DNA of 47,822 bases, from the NCBI GenBank assembly GCA_003244045.1, contig QHBU01000046.1, positions 1 through 47,822 on the forward strand, read 5' to 3'. Below the pieces are notes generated by a model that did no database searches, was not told where the DNA came from, and saw only the letters and a program-made list of their open reading frames with translations. Origin of the DNA: Candidatus Aeolococcus gillhamiae (lineage in GTDB: Bacteria; Chloroflexota; Dormibacteria; Aeolococcales; Aeolococcaceae). Numbering within the stretch: the stretch's first letter is position 1; the number at the start of each line of letters is the position of its first letter. Position numbers and translations under genes: made by a program. This document shows, in pieces, positions 1 through 9,223 of this stretch.

Positions 1-935
1 CCGTCGACGTCGCGGGCCAGCAGCGGGTCCCACTCCCGCGCCCAGATGACCTTGACGACGTTCCAGCCGGCGCCGCGGAACACCGACTCGAGCTCCTGGA
101 TAATCTTGCCGTTGCCGCGAACCGGACCGTCGAGTCGCTGCAGATTGCAGCTGACCACGAAGATGAGGTTGTCGAGCTGTTCGCGCGCGGCCAGCGACAG
201 CGCCGCCGTCGACTCCGGCTCGTCCATCTCGCCGTCGCCGAGGAAGGCCCACACGCGCGACTCGCTGGTGTCGGCGATCTTGCGCTGGTACAGGTAGCGG
301 TTGAAACGTGCCTGGTAGATGGCGTTGAGAGGGCCAAGCCCCATCGAGACTGTGGGGAACTCCCAGAAGTCGGGCATCAATCGCGGGTGCGGGTACGAGC
401 TGAGCCCCTTGCCGCCGCTCTCGTGGCGGAAGTTGTCGAGGTGTTCCTCGGTCAGGCGACCCTCGAGAAACGCGCGCGAGTACATGCCCGGCGCCGCGTG
501 TCCCTGGTAGTAGATCTGGTCACCGGCGCGGCCGTCGTCCTTGCCACGGAAGAAGTGGTTGAACCCGACCTCGTACAGGGACGCCGACGAGGCGTAGGTG
601 CTGAGGTGGCCGCCGATGCCGTCGCTGCGTTTGTTGGCACGGGTCACCATCACCGCGGCGTTCCAGCGGACGATACGCCGGATGCGCCGTTCCATCTCCT
701 CGTCGCCGGGGAACCACGGTTCCTCCTCGGGCGGGATGGTGTTGATATAGGGCGTGGAAACCATCGCCGGAACGCCGACGTTTAGGCTGCGGGCACGCTC
801 AGTGAGCTTGCCGATCACGAAGCGCGCGCGCGACACCCCCTCGGTGGCGACCAGGGTGTCCAGCGACTCCAGCCACTCGGAGGTCTCGGCCGGGTCACTG
901 TCGGGAAGCTGGTGCAGGAAGGCGTCGAAGGTCAT
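1..935 (-). CDS. aceE: Pyruvate dehydrogenase E1 component, homodimeric type (5' part; runs off the window)
   Basis: Thiamine-diphosphate E1 subunit that decarboxylates pyruvate and passes the acetyl group to the E2 lipoyl domain. The first 311 residues are present; the rest lies beyond base 1. The thiamine-diphosphate/Mg motif [10 protein letters not shown] sits at about residues 233-242, followed by the conserved [15 protein letters not shown] stretch; [21 protein letters not shown] near residue 110 and the [20 protein letters not shown] stretch after it are also typical of AceE. The ATG at 933-935 begins [12 protein letters not shown] and has no Shine-Dalgarno; a TACGCT hexamer lies 8 bases upstream. 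It is followed on the same strand, in the opposite genomic direction, by pepN with only a short gap. The family call is very secure. Confidence 0.96.
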   Translation of the reverse strand, partial: MTFDAFLHQLPDSDPAETSEWLESLDTLVATEGVSRARFVIGKLTERARSLNVGVPAMVSTPYINTIPPEEEPWFPGDEEMERRIRRIVRWNAAVMVTRANKRSDGIGGHLSTYASSASLYEVGFNHFFRGKDDGRAGDQIYYQGHAAPGMYSRAFLEGRLTEEHLDNFRHESGGKGLSSYPHPRLMPDFWEFPTVSMGLGPLNAIYQARFNRYLYQRKIADTSESRVWAFLGDGEMDEPESTAALSLAAREQLDNLIFVVSCNLQRLDGPVRGNGKIIQELESVFRGAGWNVVKVIWAREWDPLLARDVD

Positions 936-943
936 GTCACACC

Positions 944-949
944 AGCGTA
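944..949 (-). promoter_or_regulatory. Putative -10 element (TACGCT) of aceE, leaderless type
   Basis: TACGCT on the minus strand, 8 bases before the ATG of aceE. It matches the TANNNT signature seen before many start codons here. No purine-rich ribosome site lies between it and the ATG, so a transcript starting at or next to the ATG is inferred. Confidence 0.55.
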
Positions 950-1002
950 CCGCTCAGCGCGAAGGGGAACTCCGTTCCCCCCTCGGGCACCCCCAGCAAG
1001 GA

Positions 1003-3567
1003 CTATGTCCGGGCTCCCACCTCGGCTTCCGATGCGTGGTCCGCAGCCTGGGCGCGCTGCAGGCGCAGGGTCTGGTCGCGGCTCTCCACGACGAGACGCC
1101 GGCCCGACTCCTTCAGCTCACCACCCTCCAGCAGCCGGTCGGCGGCAGCCACGACGGCATCGTCCACCCGGTACACCGGGTACATGCCTGCGGTGAAGAA
1201 CTCAGCTTCCTCCGAGCTCCTCTCGCGCCAGTACCGGGGCACCGTCTCGACCCACCGGTCGAGGAAGTCCGCGAAAAGATCCTGCTGGTCGCGCTCCTGG
1301 AGGCCGCGAATGAGCGCCTTCTGGGTGGCCAGAGGGGTCTCGGGGTCGATGAGCCGCTCCCAGGCCGCCTCCTTGGCGGCGGCGTCAGGGCGGGCGGCGC
1401 ACGCGGCGGCGGCCTTACGCAGGCCGACGTCTGTCTTGTCGCGCGCGGACTCGGCGTTGATCACCTCCTCGTCGACCCGCCCAGCGGCGGCCAGGCGGCG
1501 GATCAGGAACCAGCGAAGGTCCTGGTCGACGACCACGCCCGGGGGCAGTTCGCTGCCCTCGAGCAGCCCGGCGGCGGCATCGAGCTGTCCGTCGGTGTCC
1601 GACGTGGTCACGGTGACGCGCAGCGCGGTGAGCTGATGCGGCGTGCCGGGCGACGCCGCCTCCAGGATGCGACTGCTCGTGTCGTGCAGGCGCGCGCGCA
1701 GCGCGGGGCGGTTGCTGGGGTGGCTGTAGAGCTCCACGGCGCCAACCGCCTGGCCGAGGATGTCGTCGACGATGGTCGGCACTCGCTCGTTGGGCGCGTG
1801 GCGTGCCACCAAGTCGATGTAGCGGCTCGCCGGCAGCTCCCCGTCGCGGGTCATGTCCCACACAGCCGCCCAGATCAGCGACCGCGCCAGCGCGTCGTCG
1901 AGGTCGCTGAGGTGGTCCATGACGGTCTGCGTCGACACGTCGTCGAGCCGGATCTTGGCGAACGTCAGGTCGCCGTCGTTGAGCAGCAGCAGCGCCGGCC
2001 GCGCGCGCCGGCGGAGCGCCTCGAGCTCGGTGCGCTCACCGGCGACGTCGAGCTCGAGCCGTTCGGTGCGCACGAGGCGGCCGTCGTCGTCGAGGTCGTA
2101 GAGACCGACCCCGACGCGATGTGAACGCAGCGTCGGGAACTTCGGGTTGGCGGCGGACTGCACGATGGTGCAGCTCTCGATCATGCCGTCACTGGTGGTG
2201 ACGACCTCCGCCTGCAGAACGTTCATGCCCGCGGTCTGGAGCCATTCGCGGCTCCAGGCGGCCAGGTCACGCCCGGAGTGGCGTTCGAGCGGGGCGAGGA
2301 AATCCTTGAGGGATGCGTTGGCCCACTGATGCTCGGCGAAGTAGTCGCGCACCCCGCCGAAGAAGGCGTCCTCTCCAACCCATGCCACCAGCTGGCGGAG
2401 CACGGACGCTCCTTTCGCGTAGCTGATGCCGTCGAAGTTGAGACGACCTGTGCTGACGTCGGGGACGTCGGCGGCGATCGGATGGGTGGTGGGCAGTTGG
2501 TCCTGCAGGGCGGCCCACGACTTGTCGCCGTTGGCAAAGTCGACCCACGCGCTGGTGTACTTGGTTGCCTCCGCCTGGGCGTCGTTGCCCATGTACGTCG
2601 CGAAGCTCTCGTTCAGCCAGAGGTCGTCCCACCAGCGCATGGTCACCAGGTCGCCGAACCACATGTGCGCCATCTCGTGGAGGATCGTCCCGGCCCGCCA
2701 GGCCAGGACCGTCGCCGGCACCGGCCCGCGGTAGATCGTGCTCTCCTCGTTGAACGTGACACAGGCGACGTTCTCCATCGCGCCGGCGTTGAACTCGGGG
2801 ACGAAGAGCTGGTCGTACTTGGACCCGAACGGGTACGACATCTTGAATCGGCTGGCGAAGTGGGTCAGCCCCTGCTTGGTGATCTCGAAGATCTCCGCGT
2901 CGTCGAGATAGCGGCGGAGTGACTGGCGGCAGTACAGGTTGAGCTCCACACCCTCGTGCGAATCGGTCACCCGCGCGTAGGGTCCGGCGACGATGGCCAC
3001 TAGGTAGGTCGACATCACCGGTGACTCACGGAAGACCGTCGTGGTCGACGCGCCCGCCGCCTCGGCGCGGTCCACCGGGGCGTTGCTGACCAGCGTCCAC
3101 TCCGACGGCGCCGCGACGCTCAGGGTGAAGGTCGCTTTGAGGTCGGGCTGGTCGAAGCAGGCGAAAACGCGGTGAGCCTCGAACGGCTCGCACTGGGTGT
3201 ACAGGTAGACGTTGCCGTCGGCCGGGTCGACGACGCGGTGCAGGCCCATGCCGGTGTGCGAGTACCGGCAGTCAGCGACCACCCGCAGCGTGTTCTCCGA
3301 CTGCAGCCCCGTCAGGGCGATGCGATTCTTGGCGAAGGCAGCGACGTCGACATCACGGCCGTTGAGGACGATCCCCTGAACGCCGGCGGCGTCCAGGTTG
3401 AGGAACGTGGAGGAGCCGTCGCGCGCGGAGAAGGTCACCTCGGAGGTGCTCAGGAAGGTCGGTTGAGCGGGCTCGCCTGTGAGGTCGAGCCAGATGTCGT
3501 AGTGCAGGCCGGAGATCAGGCTGACGCGCTGCTCGGCCTCGGAGCGCAGAAGATCGTCAGGAGTCAC
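1003..3567 (-). CDS. pepN: Aminopeptidase N, M1 zinc metallopeptidase
   Basis: Cytoplasmic zinc aminopeptidase of 854 residues that removes N-terminal residues from peptides. The N-terminal beta domain is followed by the exopeptidase motif GAMEN (262-266), the zinc motif HEMAH (H297, E298, H301) and the third ligand E320 in LNESFATY. The C-terminal half is the helical ERAP1_C-like domain. No signal peptide is visible. Length fits the actinobacterial M1 branch. The start is GTG at 3565-3567, which gives MTPDDLLRSEAEQRV and has TAGGCT 6 bases upstream rather than a ribosome site. It lies between metB (stop at 3609) and aceE. Function is secure at family level; substrate range is unknown. Confidence 0.96.
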   Translation of the reverse strand: MTPDDLLRSEAEQRVSLISGLHYDIWLDLTGEPAQPTFLSTSEVTFSARDGSSTFLNLDAAGVQGIVLNGRDVDVAAFAKNRIALTGLQSENTLRVVADCRYSHTGMGLHRVVDPADGNVYLYTQCEPFEAHRVFACFDQPDLKATFTLSVAAPSEWTLVSNAPVDRAEAAGASTTTVFRESPVMSTYLVAIVAGPYARVTDSHEGVELNLYCRQSLRRYLDDAEIFEITKQGLTHFASRFKMSYPFGSKYDQLFVPEFNAGAMENVACVTFNEESTIYRGPVPATVLAWRAGTILHEMAHMWFGDLVTMRWWDDLWLNESFATYMGNDAQAEATKYTSAWVDFANGDKSWAALQDQLPTTHPIAADVPDVSTGRLNFDGISYAKGASVLRQLVAWVGEDAFFGGVRDYFAEHQWANASLKDFLAPLERHSGRDLAAWSREWLQTAGMNVLQAEVVTTSDGMIESCTIVQSAANPKFPTLRSHRVGVGLYDLDDDGRLVRTERLELDVAGERTELEALRRRARPALLLLNDGDLTFAKIRLDDVSTQTVMDHLSDLDDALARSLIWAAVWDMTRDGELPASRYIDLVARHAPNERVPTIVDDILGQAVGAVELYSHPSNRPALRARLHDTSSRILEAASPGTPHQLTALRVTVTTSDTDGQLDAAAGLLEGSELPPGVVVDQDLRWFLIRRLAAAGRVDEEVINAESARDKTDVGLRKAAAACAARPDAAAKEAAWERLIDPETPLATQKALIRGLQERDQQDLFADFLDRWVETVPRYWRERSSEEAEFFTAGMYPVYRVDDAVVAAADRLLEGGELKESGRRLVVESRDQTLRLQRAQAADHASEAEVGART

Positions 3568-3573
3568 CGCCCT

Positions 3574-3579
3574 AGCCTA
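3574..3579 (-). promoter_or_regulatory. Putative -10 element (TAGGCT) of pepN, leaderless type
   Basis: TAGGCT on the minus strand, 6 bases before the GTG start of pepN, with no Shine-Dalgarno between. Confidence 0.55.
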
Positions 3580-3608
3580 TCGTCCCGGCGCTCGCCCGTG
3601 CCGGGGCC

Positions 3609-4769
3609 TCAACCGGCCTGTTGCAACGCCTGGCTGAGATCGGCGAGGAGATCGTCGAGGTCCTCGATCCCCACCGAGAGACGGAGCAGGCTGTCCCCGA
3701 GCCCGATGCGATGGCGCTCGTCGACGGGCACGGAGACGTGGGTCATCAATCCGGGGTGCTCGGCGAGGGACTCCACCGCGCCGAGGGATTCGGCCAGGGT
3801 GAACAGGCGCAGCGCTTCGAGCACGCGCACCGCGGCGGCCTCGTCAGCGAGCTCGAACGACACCATGCCGCCGAAGACGCCGCCCATCTGGCGCGCGGCC
3901 ACCTCGTGCTGCGGATGTGACGCCAGCCCGGGATGATGGACTGCCCGCACCGCCGGGTGGGCCTCCAGGTACCGCGCCACCGCGAGCGCGTTGTCGCTAT
4001 GACGCTGGACCCGCAGCGCCAGCGTCTTCAGGCCCCGGAGGAGCAGCCAGCAGTCGAACGGCGAGGGCACCCCGCCGGCGGCGTTCTGGTGGAAGCGCAG
4101 CCGCTGCGCGAGGTCGTCATCGCCGGTGACCAGGCAGCCACCGAGCACGTCGCTGTGACCGCCGAGGTACTTGGTGGAGCTGTGCATGACGATGTCGGCG
4201 CCGAGCTCCAGCGGGCGCTGGATGTACGGGCTCGCGAAGGTGCTGTCGACGGCCAGGTGGACCCCGTGGCGGTGCGCCTCCTCCGCCGCGGCGGCGATGT
4301 CGACGATGCGCAGCAACGGGTTGGTGGGGCTTTCGATCCAGACCAGCCGGGTGCGGTCGGTGATGGCGGCCTCGATCGCGCCGGGCACGGTGGCGTCGAC
4401 GGCCGTGAACGAGACCCCGTAGCGACGCATCACCTTGTCGAACAACCGATACGTGCCGCCGTACGCGTCCTCCATGTACACCACGTGGTCGCCGGGATCG
4501 AGCAGCAGCAGGGCGGTGGTTGTCGCCGCCAGGCCCGACGCGAACGCGAGGCCATGACGACCGCTTTCCAGCGACGCCAGGCAGGTCTCCAGCTGCTCGC
4601 GCGTGGGATTGTTGCTGCGCGCGTACTCGTAGCCGCCGTGGCGTCCGATGCCCTCCTGCGCGAACGTGGTCGCGAGGTGGATCGGCTGCACGACAGCGCC
4701 GGTGGCGGGGTCAGGCCCCTGGCCCACGTGGATGGCCCGGGTCGCGAATCCCGGTCGTCGCATGTTCAT
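3609..4769 (-). CDS. metB: Cystathionine gamma-synthase / gamma-lyase (PLP, Cys/Met metabolism)
   Basis: PLP enzyme of the Cys/Met metabolism family, 386 residues, with the PLP lysine K200 in SSTKYLGGHSD and the family motifs YARSNNPTRE and ESPTNPLLRI. It directly follows cbs, with one base between the cbs stop and this ATG. That pairing supports a role as cystathionine gamma-lyase completing homocysteine-to-cysteine trans-sulfuration, but the family does not separate lyase from synthase by sequence alone. Two ATG codons (4767-4769 and 4761-4763) are possible; the first is chosen because it is closest to the cbs stop. Confidence 0.93.
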   Translation of the reverse strand: MNMRRPGFATRAIHVGQGPDPATGAVVQPIHLATTFAQEGIGRHGGYEYARSNNPTREQLETCLASLESGRHGLAFASGLAATTTALLLLDPGDHVVYMEDAYGGTYRLFDKVMRRYGVSFTAVDATVPGAIEAAITDRTRLVWIESPTNPLLRIVDIAAAAEEAHRHGVHLAVDSTFASPYIQRPLELGADIVMHSSTKYLGGHSDVLGGCLVTGDDDLAQRLRFHQNAAGGVPSPFDCWLLLRGLKTLALRVQRHSDNALAVARYLEAHPAVRAVHHPGLASHPQHEVAARQMGGVFGGMVSFELADEAAAVRVLEALRLFTLAESLGAVESLAEHPGLMTHVSVPVDERHRIGLGDSLLRLSVGIEDLDDLLADLSQALQQAG

Positions 4770-4770
4770 C

Positions 4771-6138
4771 TCAGCGGTGGTGGGCGACGTACTCGAGAAG
4801 GTCGGCGCGGGTGATCACCCCCACCGGGCGATCGGCGTCGATGATGGTCACCGCGGCCTCGCCGGAGAGGAGTGGCGCAAAGGCCTCGTCCAGGGGCGCG
4901 TCGGCAGCCACCGACGTGAACGGAGGATCCATGGCCGCGGACACCGAGGCGGTCACCACTGCAGGGTCACGGTAGACGCGGTCGAGCAGGGTGCGTTCGG
5001 CGATGCTCCCGACCACTGTGGTGTCGCCATCGCCGCCGTCGACGACCGGCAGCTGGGAGATGTTGTAGAGCTGCATCAGGTCGATGGCCTCACCCACCGA
5101 CTTGCCGGCCTGCACGGCGACGAGCGACGGCACCCTTCCGTCGGCGGCGTGCGAGGCGAGGACCTCGCGCACCCGCGCGGGGCCGAGGCGATCGAGGAAT
5201 CCGTTCTGGCGCATCCACTCATCGGAGAAGTACTTGCTCAGGTAGTTGCGCCCGGTGTCGGGAAGGAGCACCACGATGACGCCGTCCGGATCTGTGTCTG
5301 CGGCCACCACCAGCGCCGCGTGCAGCGCCATGCCCGCCGACCCGCCCACCAGGATCCCCTCCTCACGCGCCAGCCGTCGCGCGGCCACAAACGCCTCGCG
5401 GTCCGTGACCTGGATGATGCGGTCGACGATGGCCGGGTCGAACGTTCCCGGCCAGAAGTCCTCGCCGACGCCCTCGATCTTGTAGGGGGCGATCGGTCCG
5501 GAGAAGATCGATCCCTCAGGATCCGCTCCGACCACCTGGATCGCCGGGTTCTGCTCCTTGAGGAAGCGGCCGGTGCCGCTGATCGTCCCGCCGGTGCCCA
5601 CCCCGGCGACGAAGACGCTGATCCGTCCCTCGGTCTGGCGCCACAGCTCGGGACCGGTGGTCTGGTAGTGCGCCTCCGGGTTCTTGGCGTTGAAGTACTG
5701 GTTGGGCTGGAAGGCGCCGGGGATCTCGCGCGACAGGCGGTCTGCAACCGAGTAGTACGACTGCGGTGAGTCGCGGTCCACGTTGGTGGGGCAGACCACC
5801 ACGTCGGCGCCATACGCCTTGAGCAGGCTGATCTTCTCCGCCGACATCTTGTCGGGCATGACGAAGATCATCTTGTAGCCCTTGATCGCTGCCACCATGG
5901 CCAGGCCGTGGCCGGTGTTTCCCGAGGTGGGCTCGACGATGGTGCCCCCCGGGCGGAGCTGCCCGCTGCGCTCGGCCTCCTCGACCATCCCCAAGGCGAT
6001 GCGATCCTTGACGCTGCCTCCGGGGTTGAGCTGCTCGAGCTTGGCGAGCACGGTGGCAGCGACTCCCCGGGTCAGAGCGCGCAGCCGCACCAGGGGCGTG
6101 TTGCCAACCAGGTCGAGGATGCTCTCCGAGTACTCCAC
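4771..6138 (-). CDS. cbs: Cystathionine beta-synthase with C-terminal CBS domain pair
   Basis: Condenses homocysteine with serine (or performs the O-acetylserine equivalent) to form cystathionine. The 455 residues comprise a fold-type II PLP domain with the Schiff-base lysine K44 in GGSVKDRIALG, the TSGNTGHG phosphate loop and GTGGTISGTGRF, followed by two CBS motifs from about residue 335 to the end that may sense an adenosyl ligand. It forms a two-gene unit with metB. The start GTG at 6136-6138 gives MEYSESILDLVGNTPLVRL, the usual family N-terminus, and TAGAAT lies 7 bases upstream without a ribosome site. Confidence 0.96.
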   Translation of the reverse strand: MEYSESILDLVGNTPLVRLRALTRGVAATVLAKLEQLNPGGSVKDRIALGMVEEAERSGQLRPGGTIVEPTSGNTGHGLAMVAAIKGYKMIFVMPDKMSAEKISLLKAYGADVVVCPTNVDRDSPQSYYSVADRLSREIPGAFQPNQYFNAKNPEAHYQTTGPELWRQTEGRISVFVAGVGTGGTISGTGRFLKEQNPAIQVVGADPEGSIFSGPIAPYKIEGVGEDFWPGTFDPAIVDRIIQVTDREAFVAARRLAREEGILVGGSAGMALHAALVVAADTDPDGVIVVLLPDTGRNYLSKYFSDEWMRQNGFLDRLGPARVREVLASHAADGRVPSLVAVQAGKSVGEAIDLMQLYNISQLPVVDGGDGDTTVVGSIAERTLLDRVYRDPAVVTASVSAAMDPPFTSVAADAPLDEAFAPLLSGEAAVTIIDADRPVGVITRADLLEYVAHHR

Positions 6139-6145
6139 CGCCGCG

Positions 6146-6151
6146 ATTCTA
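6146..6151 (-). promoter_or_regulatory. Putative -10 element (TAGAAT) of cbs-metB, leaderless type
   Basis: TAGAAT on the minus strand, 7 bases before the GTG start of cbs; no Shine-Dalgarno between. It would serve the cbs-metB pair. Confidence 0.6.
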
Positions 6152-6177
6152 GGCGTGTCACCGGTTGCGTCCGGCGG

Positions 6178-8358
6178 CTACTCGGCGGCGGCGCTGGCCA
6201 GCAGGTAGGCGCTGTCGATGTAGTCGTGCACCATCCGCGTCGCCGTGAAGCGCGGGCCGTTGGTGCGCAGGGAGCGCTTGATGCGGCGAACCCAGTCGTG
6301 CGGGACGCCGTCACTGCCACGCGTGTAGAAGAGCGGCGCCACCTCGTGCTCGAGCAGGTCGTACAGCGCGGCCGCGTCGCGCGAGTCCTGCACGTGGTTG
6401 TCGTACACCGCGTCGCCGGAGATGGCCCAGCCATTGGCGCCGTCATAGGCCTCCGTCCACCAGCCGTCGAGGACCGAGAGGTTGAGCCCCCCGTTGAGCA
6501 CCGACTTCATGCCGCTGGTGCCGCTCGCCTCGAGCGGCGGCCGGGGAAGGTTGACCCAGAGATCGCACCCCGCCACCAGCTGGGACGCGATACCGAGGTC
6601 GTAATTGTCCAGAAATGCCACTCTCTCAGCCGCGTGGGCGAGCTCTTTGAACGTGAACACCCCCTGCGCCGAGCGCTTCCCCTCCTCGTCGTTGGGGTGC
6701 GCCTTGCCGGCGAGGATGAGCTGCATCGGCCGCTCCAGGTTGGAGATCAGCTGCGCCACCCGGTGCGGCTCCAGGGTGATCAGGTAGAGGCGCTTGTAGG
6801 TGGCCAGGCGGCGCGCGAAGCCAATGGTCAGCGAGTCGGCGCTGAAGCCGCGTTCGGCGGCGGCCACCATCTCGCGCTCCTCGCTGCGCGCCAGCCGCGT
6901 GGCGACGCTGCGATCGCGCACGTACTCGACGAACTCGCCGCGCAGCCGGCAGCGAAGCGCCCAGAGCTCCTCGTCGGGGATGTTGTCGACGGGCGCCCAC
7001 GTCTGCGGATCGGCGGCGCGGGTCACCCAGCCGGGCTCGAGGTGGCGGTCGAGCAGGGCGCGCATCGGCGCTACCATCCAGGTGGTCAGGTGGACTCCGT
7101 TGGTGACGTGCCCGATCGGCACGGTGTCGACCGGCCGCTCCGGGAACAGTGGCTGCCACATCTGCCGCGCCACCTCGCCGTGGCGGCGGCTCACACCGTT
7201 GGCGGCGCGGCTCATCTTGATCCCGAGCGGGGTCATCACGAACGGCTCATGGAGGTTCTCTGGGCGCGTGCGCCCCAGCTGGAGAAAGCTGTCGAAATCC
7301 ATGCCGATCTCGCCCGGGAAGTCACCCATGACCTCAGCGATCTCGGCGACGTCGTAGCCCTCGTTGCCGGCCGCCACCGGCGTGTGCGTGGTGAAGACGG
7401 TGCGCTCACGCGCTGCCGCGAAGGCCGTGTACCGGTCGGCTCCGGCGGCGATGTCGCGCCGGGCGAGCTCCAGCGGCGCCAGGGCGGCGTGGCCCTCGTT
7501 GAGGTGCACGATCGCGGGGTCCATCCCCATGGCGTCGAGCACGCGCATCGACCCGATGCCGAGCAGCGCGTACTGCGCGAGCCTGATGCCACGGTCGCTT
7601 TCGTACAGCCGCGCGGTGATCCAGCGATCGATCCGGGAGTTCTCGGGGCGGTCGGCGTCGAGCAGGAAGAGCGGGACGCGTCCCACCTGGACGCGCCACA
7701 CCTGCACCACGAGCTGCCTGCCGCGCAGCGGCACGCTGACCGTCAGCGGCTCAGCCGCAGAGTTACGGACAAGAGCGGCAGGAACACGATCCGGGTCGAG
7801 CGGCATCCAGTACTCGTGCTGGTAGCCGGTGCGGTCCATGCGCTGGATGAAGTAGCCCTGGCGGTAGAGGAGACCCACCGCGACCATGGGGACCGCCAGG
7901 TCGCTGGCCTCCTTGAGGATGTCGCCCGCGAGAACGCCGAGCCCGCCGGCATAGATCGGCAGCGACGTGTGCACGGCGAACTCTGCGCAAAGAAAGGCCA
8001 CCGGGTGCGCCGCGGATGCCCGGCCCTGCATCGGCGGCCGGGCCCGGTCGGCCTCGATGGTCGCCAGGACGGCGTCGGCCTGGCCCATAAGCTGCGCGTC
8101 GGACGCGACCCGCTCGAGCGTGGCCGCCGACGACTCGAGCAGGAGGCGCACGGGATTGCAGTTGGCGCGCTCCCAGCGGACGGGGTCGATTGCGGCGAAG
8201 AGCTCGCGGCCCCCCGGCGTCCAGGACCAGAGGTAGTTGTAGGCGATGCGCGCGAACGGGGCCATCGGTTGGGGCAGGCGCGCGGCGAGATCCTCGGCAG
8301 CACGCACCAGGTCGTAGCTGCCGTCGAGCAGGCCCGGCGCCGCGGCCGTCTCGGTCAT
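6178..8358 (-). CDS. glgP: Glycogen / alpha-glucan phosphorylase (GT35, DUF3417 type)
   Basis: Cytoplasmic enzyme that releases glucose-1-phosphate from alpha-1,4-glucans. At 726 residues it is shorter than the E. coli enzyme and fits the short bacterial/archaeal branch with an N-terminal DUF3417 segment (AYNYLWSWTPGGRELF near residue 30). The PLP lysine is K618 in EASGTSGMKSVLNGG, and HLNEGHAAL and FTTHTPVAAGNEG are substrate-site motifs. The ATG at 8356-8358 has TACCAT 9 bases upstream and no ribosome site. It lies between cbs and rpe on the same strand, each apparently with its own promoter. It would supply sugar phosphate to the pentose phosphate operon further along. Confidence 0.95.
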   Translation of the reverse strand: MTETAAAPGLLDGSYDLVRAAEDLAARLPQPMAPFARIAYNYLWSWTPGGRELFAAIDPVRWERANCNPVRLLLESSAATLERVASDAQLMGQADAVLATIEADRARPPMQGRASAAHPVAFLCAEFAVHTSLPIYAGGLGVLAGDILKEASDLAVPMVAVGLLYRQGYFIQRMDRTGYQHEYWMPLDPDRVPAALVRNSAAEPLTVSVPLRGRQLVVQVWRVQVGRVPLFLLDADRPENSRIDRWITARLYESDRGIRLAQYALLGIGSMRVLDAMGMDPAIVHLNEGHAALAPLELARRDIAAGADRYTAFAAARERTVFTTHTPVAAGNEGYDVAEIAEVMGDFPGEIGMDFDSFLQLGRTRPENLHEPFVMTPLGIKMSRAANGVSRRHGEVARQMWQPLFPERPVDTVPIGHVTNGVHLTTWMVAPMRALLDRHLEPGWVTRAADPQTWAPVDNIPDEELWALRCRLRGEFVEYVRDRSVATRLARSEEREMVAAAERGFSADSLTIGFARRLATYKRLYLITLEPHRVAQLISNLERPMQLILAGKAHPNDEEGKRSAQGVFTFKELAHAAERVAFLDNYDLGIASQLVAGCDLWVNLPRPPLEASGTSGMKSVLNGGLNLSVLDGWWTEAYDGANGWAISGDAVYDNHVQDSRDAAALYDLLEHEVAPLFYTRGSDGVPHDWVRRIKRSLRTNGPRFTATRMVHDYIDSAYLLASAAAE

Positions 8359-8367
8359 TGCCGCGCG

Positions 8368-8373
8368 ATGGTA
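8368..8373 (-). promoter_or_regulatory. Putative -10 element (TACCAT) of glgP, leaderless type
   Basis: TACCAT on the minus strand, 9 bases before the ATG of glgP, without a Shine-Dalgarno. Confidence 0.55.
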
Positions 8374-8403
8374 CCGTCCGGTGGGAGCGCCGGCCGGGGA
8401 TGA

Positions 8404-9099
8404 TCAGCGGGGCGGCAGCGTCGCCGTGATCGCTCTGACGCCGGCCGCAGGCCCCTCGGCATGGCCGAACACCGCGGTTCCGGCGACGAGCACCGTGGCG
8501 CCGGCAGCGGCGCAGGCGGCGGCGTTGGAGGCCTCGACGCCTCCGTCCACCTCCACTTCCGTGGAGAGTCCCCGGCGATCGATCTCGCTGCGAAGCTCGG
8601 CGACCTTTTCCAAGGTGTGCGGGATGAGCTTCTGCCCCCCGAAACCCGGGTTGATGGTCATCACCAGGGCGAGGTCGCAGAGGTCGAGGACGTCGTGGAG
8701 CGTTCTCACCGGCGTGCTGGGATTGATGGCCGCGCCGGCGCGGCAGTCCAGCGCCCGGATCGATGACAGTGTCCGGTGGAGGTGCGGAGACACCTCCTGG
8801 TGGACGGTGATGCCGTCCGCGCCCGCCGAGGCGAACGTCTCGAGGTGCCTCTCCGGTTCGCGGATCATGAGGTGAAGCTCGAGCGGGAGGTCAGTCTCGC
8901 GTCGCAATGCGCGCACGGTGTCGGTGCCGAACGTGAAGTTGGGCACGAAGCTCCCGTCCATGACGTCGACGTGCAGGCGATTCACCCCACTCCCTTCAAG
9001 TGCGTGAACTGCGTCAGCCAGATGGGCGAAGTCGGCGGCGAGCAAGCTGGGAGCGATGCACAGCGCGTCGGAGCAGGCTCGCCAGTTCGGACGGGGCAC
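8404..9099 (-). CDS. rpe: Ribulose-phosphate 3-epimerase
   Basis: TIM-barrel epimerase interconverting ribulose-5-phosphate and xylulose-5-phosphate, 231 residues. Visible motifs are IAPSLLAADFAHL, LHVDVMDGSFVPNFTFG (metal-binding His and Asp), LELHLMIREPE, MTINPGFGGQKL and VEVDGGV. The start is GTG at 9097-9099, which adds about 13 residues before the conserved SLLAADF; TAGGCT sits 6 bases upstream and no ribosome site is seen. It is one of the few pentose phosphate genes here outside the tkt-pgl operon, and it is divergent from the histidine kinase gene. Confidence 0.95.
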   Translation of the reverse strand: MPRPNWRACSDALCIAPSLLAADFAHLADAVHALEGSGVNRLHVDVMDGSFVPNFTFGTDTVRALRRETDLPLELHLMIREPERHLETFASAGADGITVHQEVSPHLHRTLSSIRALDCRAGAAINPSTPVRTLHDVLDLCDLALVMTINPGFGGQKLIPHTLEKVAELRSEIDRRGLSTEVEVDGGVEASNAAACAAAGATVLVAGTAVFGHAEGPAAGVRAITATLPPR

Positions 9100-9105
9100 A
9101 TTTCC

Positions 9106-9111
9106 AGCCTA
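9106..9111 (-). promoter_or_regulatory. Putative -10 element (TAGGCT) of rpe, leaderless type
   Basis: TAGGCT on the minus strand, 6 bases before the GTG of rpe; no Shine-Dalgarno between. Confidence 0.55.
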
Positions 9112-9223
9112 CCCCATGATGGGCGCCTGCCACGGAACGGCCGCGTTCAAAGTGTGACTGATCGGTAGCGTACAGAATGGAAACGGCCCCGTCGCATAAA
9201 GTTAGTGTCCTGATGGTGGGAAG

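Noticed and set aside
754-2124. Plus-strand open frame (456 codons)
   Set aside because: Antisense to aceE and pepN; no motif support.
3584-3605. CCCGGC / GCCGGG hairpin between metB and pepN as a terminator
   Set aside because: Six-base stem, 10-base loop and no T-run; such pairs are frequent in GC-rich DNA.
5908-8403. Long plus-strand open frame (831 codons)
   Set aside because: It is antisense to cbs and glgP, has no domain motifs, and its openness follows from GC-rich codons on the other strand.
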